64,000 nucleotides of DNA from Odontocerum albicorne (taxonomy: Eukaryota > Arthropoda > Insecta > Trichoptera > Odontoceridae): contig OX463859.1 of the NCBI GenBank assembly GCA_949825065.1, positions 28,785,847-28,849,846 on the forward strand, given 5' to 3'. The position numbers and the translations under genes are program-made. The notes beneath the pieces were generated by a model. The model did not search any database and had not been told where the DNA came from. It saw only the letters and a list, made by a program, of their open reading frames with translations. Positions 57,929-64,000 of this stretch are shown in pieces (positions within the stretch are counted from its first letter, which is position 1; each line of letters starts with the position of its first letter).

Positions 57929-57971
57929 TGTAATTAGTTAAGTCCAACACTGTTGGACTTAACTAATTACA
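57929..57971. repeat. 43-nt perfect palindrome
   Basis: Arms of 21 nt (TGTAATTAGTTAAGTCCAAC + A and its inverse) flank one C. The following sequence (CCACAGTGTTAATGCCTTAA) matches 39170-39190, after a Penelope-like tail. Confidence 0.85.
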
Positions 57972-58076
57972 ATGTCTTTAAACTTCCACAGTGTTAATGC
58001 CTTAACTATAAATAACATGAAAATCATACATTTTCAATCACAAATTTGTAAATAAAATCTTTGAAGCAAAAATATA

Positions 58077-59364
58077 TTGGGTGTACAAATAAGTCACCGC
58101 CGTTTGACAAAAGTTGGCGCCACCAGTAAGTTATGGTTAAAATTGTCAGATGTAAAATGTCATTATCGTAAGGTTGGACATCTGTCAACAACATGACCTT
58201 GAAATATTAGTGAATTTTTATCAGTATAACATATTTTTTTGTGTTCGAAAATGTCAAGTTTTGAGCCGAATAAGCGTCATTTGCGGGAACTTTTGATTTA
58301 CTTCTTCAATTTGAAGAAATCTGCAGCTGAGGCGCATCGATTGCTTGTAGAAGCATATGGTGAGGCTGCCTTTAGTGAGAGAAGTTGTCGTGAGTGGTTT
58401 CAAAAGTTTAAGAACGGTGAATTTGACATCGAAGACAAAGAACGTAGCGGAAGGCCAAAAGTGTACGAAGACGCGGAATTGGAAGTATTATTGGATCAAG
58501 ATTCGTGCCAAACGCAAGAAGAACTTGCACTTACATTAGGAGTGACTCAACAAGCGATTTCACATGGGTTGAAATCATTGGGAATGATTCAAAAACAAAG
58601 AAATTGGGATTCATATGAACTGACACGGAGAAACTTTGAATGCCAATTTTCCACATGTGAAATGCTGCTTGCCAGGCATAAACGAAAGGGTTTTCTGCAC
58701 CATATAGTCACTGGTGATGAAAAATGCATCCATTATGATAATCCAAAAAGGAAGAAATCATGGGGATCCCCTGGTCATGCTTCAACATCTACGGCTAAGC
58801 CAAATATTCATGGAAAAAAACTCTTGTTGTGTATTTGGTGGGATCAGCTTGATGTCGTGTATTATGAGTTGCTCAAACCGAATGAAACCATTGCTGGGGC
58901 TGTCTACCGAACATAATTGATGAGATTGAGTCGAGCACTCGAGGAAAAGCGCGCCCACTACTACGCCAGACACGACAAAATTATTCTCCTGCATGATAAT
59001 GCTAGTCCACATGTTGCGGCACCGGTCAAAACCTATTTGGAAACACTCAATTGAGAAGTTTTACCCCACCCGCTGTATTCACCAGACATTGCTCCTTCTG
59101 ATTACCACTTGTTTTGATCGATGACGCATGGCCTGTCTGAGCAGCACTTCACATCATATGAAGATACCAAAAATTGAGTCGATTCGTGGATAGCCTCAAA
59201 AGATGATGATGATGACTGACGCGGTATTCGTATGCTGACAGAAAGATGGGGAAAAGTAGTGGCAAGCGATGGGTACTACTTCGAATAAAACATGAGGTTC
59301 CGTTCTTTCACAATAAATGCCCATTTTTTTATAAAAAACGGCGGAAACTTATTTGTACACCTAA
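58077..59364 (+). mobile_element. Mariner, cecropia type, 1288 bp, twin 2
   Basis: Same length as 46921-48208, with about eight substitutions counted by eye (~99.4% identity). TA duplications at 58075-58076 and 59365-59366 mark an independent insertion. All five premature stops of twin 1 are at equivalent positions (first at 58914-58916). It lies in the intron before the alternative NMNAT last exon. Confidence 0.96.
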
Positions 59365-59789
59365 TATTATATCTTATTTTATAAAAGATTCATTAATACA
59401 TATGCAAATGATACAATAATATAATTTTCAAACTTATGGTTTGATGTTTTATTGGATATCCATTTACCGAAATTAGCTTTTTTGGACATGCAATATCTGT
59501 GTTTTCTACAGTAGATATATTATCAAAATTGCAATTTGTTAATACCACATATCGGAAGATCTACAGAAAATTTCGTTGTAGTTCATCTTTTCGTTGGTAA
59601 GTTTTCTGCGGTTTTCTTACTATATGTGTTTTTCTACATATACAGATGTGAAGAAGTACCAAATATAATGACCGCATCAGTTACTTTCCTATCCTTACGC
59701 TCTACAAATAACATTTTAATGTCGTTTTCATTAAATTAATTATATATTTTTTATTCTTTATGATTAGTGTGTTGGTGCCCGCCCACCTT

Positions 59790-60130
59790 GATGTATAGAA
59801 GTGAAACTTGGACTTTGCAGAAGAAGGATAAGTGTAAGATTAATGGTGTGGAGATGGGTGTAATAAGGAAAATTTGTGGAGTATAGCTCAGATCAGGCTC
59901 GGAACTCCCCCAAAAATTTTTTTTAATCGAAATACACATTTGAGAGGACATCTGTTAAAACTTTATAAAACTAAATTTCACAATAATCCAAGGATACATT
60001 GTTTTACTAACCGAGTTGTGGAATCTTGGGACAAACTGCACAATAGTGTAGTGAGTTCTGTGACATTGGACCAGTTTAAAAACTGTCTAAACAAGTTCTT
60101 ACACAGAAACCCAGAAGTGCTGTTTTAGTA
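59790..60130 (+). mobile_element. Two LINE C-terminal scraps
   Basis: 59795-59880 reads MYRSETWTLQKKDKCKING (RTE-like). From 59890, PPKIFFNRNTHLRG and NPRIHCFTNRVVESWDKLHN to LDQFKNCLNKFL match the polyprotein end of jockey/CR1-like elements. The junction near 59882 suggests insertion of one into the other. Confidence 0.7.
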
Positions 60131-60184
60131 ATGTTTTGTTTCCTTTACTTTTTCATCATGAACACATGATGTCAATGTTAGAAA

Positions 60185-60304
60185 GAAGGCGGAATGGAGA
60201 CATCAGAAATTAATGCATAGATAAAATTGAAGTTGTAAGTAAGATGAAGAAAGGAGCTTTAAGATGGTTTGGACATGTGGAGAGAATGAATGATAAAAGA
60301 ATGA
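60185..60304 (+). mobile_element. LINE C-terminal scrap
   Basis: Reads MKKGALRWFGHVERMNDKRM, the same motif class as 3466-3640. Confidence 0.65.
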
Positions 60305-60775
60305 CTAAGGCTAAGGCCACACCAAAGTGCTTCGCTAGGTGCTACGTGACTAATATACTAGGTGACTTCATTCATGGCCACACCAAAGTGCTTTGCACAA
60401 ATTCATTTGACATTTGGGAGCAGTTGAGTCAACAAACGATGTCACTCTCAAAACTAACCAATTTCATTACAACTTACCATATCTTTATTTACTTCATATG
60501 CAACTTCATTCCAAAGTGATTTTATTACAGGTACATTTTTGTATAATTCGCTCGATGGGCTCCACAAAGGCTCCCTTTTATACACAGCTGTTATTAAAAC
60601 TTCCGCCATCTTGTAAAATCACTTGGTGACACAATAAAATTAACCAACACATCTGTTTGCTAGGAGATTCACTAGGTGACTAATCGTCATGTGGCGTGGT
60701 GCGAAGCGTGCAGTGTGGCCATTGCGATAGTATGCAGTGTGTTGGTTTGCTAGGATATGTCACCTAGCTCACAGC
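60305..60775 (+). mobile_element. Nonautonomous DNA transposon related to 12190-12676
   Basis: Begins AAGGCTAAGGCCACACCAAA and shares, in inverse order, ACTCTCAAAACTAACCAATT and TTTATACACAGCTGTTATTA with the element in Nlp intron 2. The right part (GATATGTCACCTAGCTC) is diverged. Confidence 0.6.
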
Positions 60776-60914
60776 GTAAAACGTGGCTGTATCAAATGAA
60801 CCATAGTGTGAAAGAAGGTAAAGTGAGAAATATGAATAATGTTGTGTGTTTGGACATCTGTACTCTCTGTCTACCCTACAAGGGATACAGCGTGGTGATA
60901 TGTTGTATGTATGA

Positions 60915-61100
60915 CCTCTGTGGTCCAGTTGGTAATATGTCTTTCATTTAACCGGGGGTTGTGGACTCGATTCCCATTGGTATTTAATTTTTTTAAAAAG
61001 AGTTCCAACAATCTGGTTTTCACTTAAGGCCTCTTACATATTTTTGGTTGTTTGGTAGAGATTGCCACATGCCAATAATCCTGTCAGGTTGTATTAAGAA
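60915..61100 (+). mobile_element. tRNA-derived SINE
   Basis: Head CTCTGTGGTCCAGTTGGTAA, B-box-like GGACTCGATTCCC, then GGTTTTCACTTAAGGCCTCT and tail GATTGCCACATGCCAATAAT. An almost complete copy. Confidence 0.7.
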
Positions 61101-61369
61101 ATAAAATAAAAAATAGTCATTTAAAATTAATCCTGAATTAAAGTTTGAATTTTTTAAAATAATTTCTTTAGTATTTGTTTTTAGTAATCCTTTGCGTTTC
61201 TTGATAACAATATTACTTTATGGTAAGACTATTTTTATTACCACACATAGATCATTAGAATAGGCAATCTTTGTAGTCTAGTCTTATAGATCAAATGGTC
61301 GTATTATGTGGTCATCCTGTGGCATATGTTCTTAAAAAAACTAGACTTTTTTTATATACCAGTTATATA

Positions 61370-61659
61370 CAGGCATCCTTCGCTTTACGCGATTAATTAG
61401 TTCTAGGAAAAATCACATAACTAGAATTACGCATAAAGTCAATTAATTTTAATCTTTAAAGACAAATATTTTGAAACACGCCCAACACGACTGCTAGCTC
61501 TACACCGTTAACGAGACTGAATAATGTACACAGTACACGCGACTTGATCGCATCCCAGGATGAGCGAAATTTAAATCAGCTTTTTTTTAATTTTACTTTG
61601 TAATTTATCTATATTTTAAAAACGTGTAATGTGGGATCGCGTATAACGAGGGATTCTTG
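61370..61659. mobile_element. pogo/Tigger-like MITE, 290 bp
   Basis: Ends CAGGCATCCTTCGCTTTACG and, inverted, CAAGAATCCCTCGTTATACG lie inside TA duplications. No coding sequence. Confidence 0.65.
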
Positions 61660-61907
61660 TATTTAAGTTTCATTGATTTTGTACGAGTGTCATCAACTTG
61701 AATGTTTACGTAAACTTATTTTGAAAATGTCTTTTTTTTTTTATTGTATTGATATAATCTGCGATTGTTATATATTTTTTTAATAAAATTGTGTTGTTAT
61801 TCTTCAGATCGTCAACAAATAATGGAAATCACAGCTAACACAAATTCTTTCTTCCTCACATGCTTCCACTATGGATTCATCACTTCGACATTGGAACGAA
61901 AACGCAG

Positions 61908-62586
61908 TAAGTCATTTGGACGAATTTCTTTCATACAAGCTCCCATGATCACCCCGTCTCCATCCCCTAACGATGTTGTTATGTTATCACCTAACGAAAC
62001 AACCCGCTCTTTCAAGGAGGACGCCAAATCTATTACTAGTAATATCTCTTCTAAAATCATGAACTATTTGATTGGTGTTGATGAATCTGATAGTAATGAC
62101 GTTTATACAAGTGTTCAGTCTCCCGTGAATCACTTTAAAGAGAAGAGACTGAGGCTGACAAATAAAGTTGCGGCTACAGGTGATCCATCACCGAAAACAT
62201 TCTGTGGAGATCCGTGTTTAAGCTTCACGGATCCGAAAGACGATGTTCGCATTACACCTCGGAAAACTGTCAAAGTCATCACCGATCTATCAGGAGTACA
62301 CAAAGTTGTCGGCGGCAAAAATAAGGTATGTGTTAATGATTTAGATTATACTGACGAAGTATTTTTATATTTTAACGGATATGTTAAATCAGGTGCGAAA
62401 GACATTCAAAACGGTGCAGAAAATGATGTTAGTTTATCTTTAGATATTGATAAATTGAAAATTAAAGAAGGCGAAGAGAAAACCGATAGTCCGAGAAGTC
62501 CTCTGAGAAGTTACGACGAAGTCGTCAAGTTTATCTTCTCCGAGCACGGTATCCAAGTATTGAGTGATAAAGAAACTGTTGTTTAG
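61908..62586 (+). CDS. Nmnat: Alternative last coding exon of NMNAT (long isoform, ~499 aa)
   Basis: If the exon at 54808 is cut at its internal donor AT|GTAAAT (exon end 54968), two bases remain. The acceptor AACGCAG (61906-61907) supplies the third, and the frame then runs 225 codons to TAG at 62584-62586. The tail begins KSFGRISFIQAPMITPSPSP and includes FKEKRLRLTNKVAA, PSPKTFCGDPCLSF, PRKTVKVITDLSG and the end YDEVVKFIFSEHGIQVLS. Fly NMNAT has a long isoform with a comparable unstructured tail that includes an FC-G.. and a ..VQVIT word. That similarity is from memory and short. The frame is also open upstream to 61765, so an acceptor at 61807 was considered, but its phase does not fit. 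An independent gene cannot be excluded. Confidence 0.6.
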
Positions 62587-63058
62587 ATATTCTGTTAGTT
62601 CCTTGTAGTGCCAAAATGAAACTAAAAGTATCTGTAGCGAAAATCAAATGTAGAAATGTTTTTATACTAATCCTTATAAAAATTATAAATTTATTCTTGT
62701 ATGGAAACGTTTATTGTAATTTTTACACATTTACTATATTTTGTATCTTTAAATCCTAATTCTTCTTCCTCTTTATATATATATATATATACTAATTTTT
62801 TTTAAAATATATATTTATCCATTTTATGGGAATAAGTCAACATAATTATTAAAATTTCAATCATATTATGTTGGGGAAAAATAAATCATAAAATCTATGA
62901 TATTTATTAAGGAATAAGCAGAGAAAGGACATTTAGTTTCACCAAATTTATTTTTCAGTTGTGATAAAAAGAGATAATTCTGATTTTTTTTGCATTAGTT
63001 TATCTAGTTATTCTTTAAATCAAAATGCTAGTTTTATTGAATAACACATCGATCAATA
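62587..63058 (+). other. Probable 3-prime UTR of long NMNAT and intergenic
   Basis: An AATAAA lies near 62879 and a short (TA)n run at 62777-62793. No other structure. Confidence 0.4.
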
Positions 63059-64000
63059 AGTCCCGGGACTAACTACTAAAACAACATTTGTTTGCCAAAA
63101 TTCTTCTTTATTCATCAACATAGTCTCGTTCAAGAGCGATACATTCATTCCGACGCTTTCCTAATTTTTCTATGCCAGCCGTGTAGAACGATTTATCTTT
63201 GGTTTCAAAATACTTTCGGCAATCACTTCTTCATTGGAGCCAAATCTCTCCCTGGAGCATCTTTTTTAGGTCTGTAAACAGCCAATATTCGCTGGGGGCC
63301 AAATCTGGAGAATACGGTGGGTGCGGAAGCAATTCGAAGTTCAACTCATGCAATTTGGCCATTTTAACCATCGACTTGAGATACGGTGCATTGTCCTGAT
63401 GAAAGAGAACTTTTTCTTCATATGGGGCCGTTTTTTTGCAATTTCTGCCTTCAAACGCACCAATGACGCTATGTAATATTCGGTATTGATGGTTTTTCCC
63501 TTTTCAAGATGATCGATGAATATTATACCATGCGCATCCCAAAATACGGAGGCCATAACCTTCCCGGCCGACTGTTGAGTTTATGGTCGCTTCGGACGAC
63601 TTTCACCGGCTGCTCTCCACTCAGCTGACTGCCGATTTGATTCCGGAGTATAGTGGTGGATCCAAGTTTCATCCATTGTTATATACCGACGCAAAAACTC
63701 CTGTTTATTTCGCGTAAACAGTGCCAAACAGCACTCTAAATCATCGATGTGTTGTTGTTTCTATTCCATTGTGAGCACAGGCGGCATACATTTCGAAAAA
63801 AGCTTTTTCATGACCAAATGTTCATTCAAAATAGTGTAAACACTACCAAATGAAATCTTCAAGATGTCAGCTATTTCACACAACTTTACTTTGCGATTTT
63901 CCATCACGATTTTGAGGGTTTTTTTTTATGTTTTCTGGTGTAACAGCCTCATTTGGACGACCAGAGCATTCAGCATCATTTGTGTCTGTATGACCGCGTT
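63059..64000 (-). mobile_element. Mariner element, cut by the window edge
   Basis: The terminal sequence AGTCCCGGGACTAACTACTA follows a TA at 63057-63058. The minus strand encodes a transposase. From the right it reads a start-proximal HTH region with many shifts, then DETWIHHYTPESNRQSAEWR, KVMASVFWDAHGIIFIDHLE and KTINTEYYIASLVRLKAEIA. Past a frameshift in the second catalytic block it ends IEKLGKRRNECIALERDYVD. The upstream end lies beyond 64000. It is a different mariner lineage from the others here. Confidence 0.85.

Noticed and set aside
61765..61907. Open frame upstream of the alternative NMNAT exon, including an acceptor at 61807
   Set aside because: The peptide looks intronic, and the acceptor at 61807 needs one leftover base whereas both candidate donors in the previous exon leave two. 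Only 61907 fits.
1..64000. CRISPR arrays, bacterial defence systems or endogenous viral genes
   Set aside because: No spaced direct repeats, bacterial gene organisation or recognisable viral protein was seen; the reverse transcriptase pieces are LINE or Penelope-like.

Overview
The window is animal nuclear DNA, almost certainly from an insect. It is AT-rich, has short coding exons separated by long introns bounded by GT..AG, and is crowded with Tc1/mariner, hAT, pogo, Penelope-like, LINE and tRNA-derived SINE sequence. The recognisable host genes are a nucleoplasmin-like protein of the insect Nlp type and an insect-type NMNAT with an alternative long C-terminus. The species cannot be fixed from this window. 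No CRISPR, operon or other prokaryotic structure is present.

Layout. (1) 1-4210, minus strand: the first three coding exons of a Ki-67-like FHA-domain gene (4034-4210, 2989-3145, 1777-1914), which continues past the left edge. A hAT remnant lies at 829-1669. (2) 4211-10040: intergenic MITE and SINE debris with no convincing gene. (3) 10041-20725, plus strand: a complete six-exon nucleoplasmin-like gene of 187 aa. (4) 20726-27024: intergenic DNA with a piggyBac-type MITE, a 103-bp hairpin minisatellite split by a LINE, and LINE scraps. (5) 27025-62586, plus strand: NMNAT. Coding exons are 27025-27100, 31894-32117, 48833-49090, 51764-51865 and 54808-54972 (274 aa). An alternative last exon at 61908-62586 gives about 499 aa. 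The 16.7-kb second intron holds most of the transposons and two further coding-looking exons of unknown identity (34890-35067 and 40595-40696). (6) 63059-64000: a mariner element on the minus strand, cut by the right edge.

Mobile DNA. At least five mariner lineages are present: two 1288-bp cecropia-type twins, two mauritiana-type copies, two 0.9-kb copies sharing one internal deletion, one 1331-bp element, and others truncated. Every transposase frame visible in full is broken. Penelope-like fragments end in units that resemble hammerhead ribozymes. Several MITE families recur, one with terminal inverted repeats of about 63 bp.

Function. The three host genes are not obviously linked: a probable chromosome-periphery protein, a histone chaperone, and the final enzyme of NAD synthesis. 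The most informative host observation is the NMNAT isoform switch, in which the short-form stop codon lies inside a good splice donor. The most informative repeat observations are the ribozyme-like Penelope tails and the mariner copies with shared disabling changes. All exon calls come from reading frames, splice sites and remembered family similarity; no database search was run.
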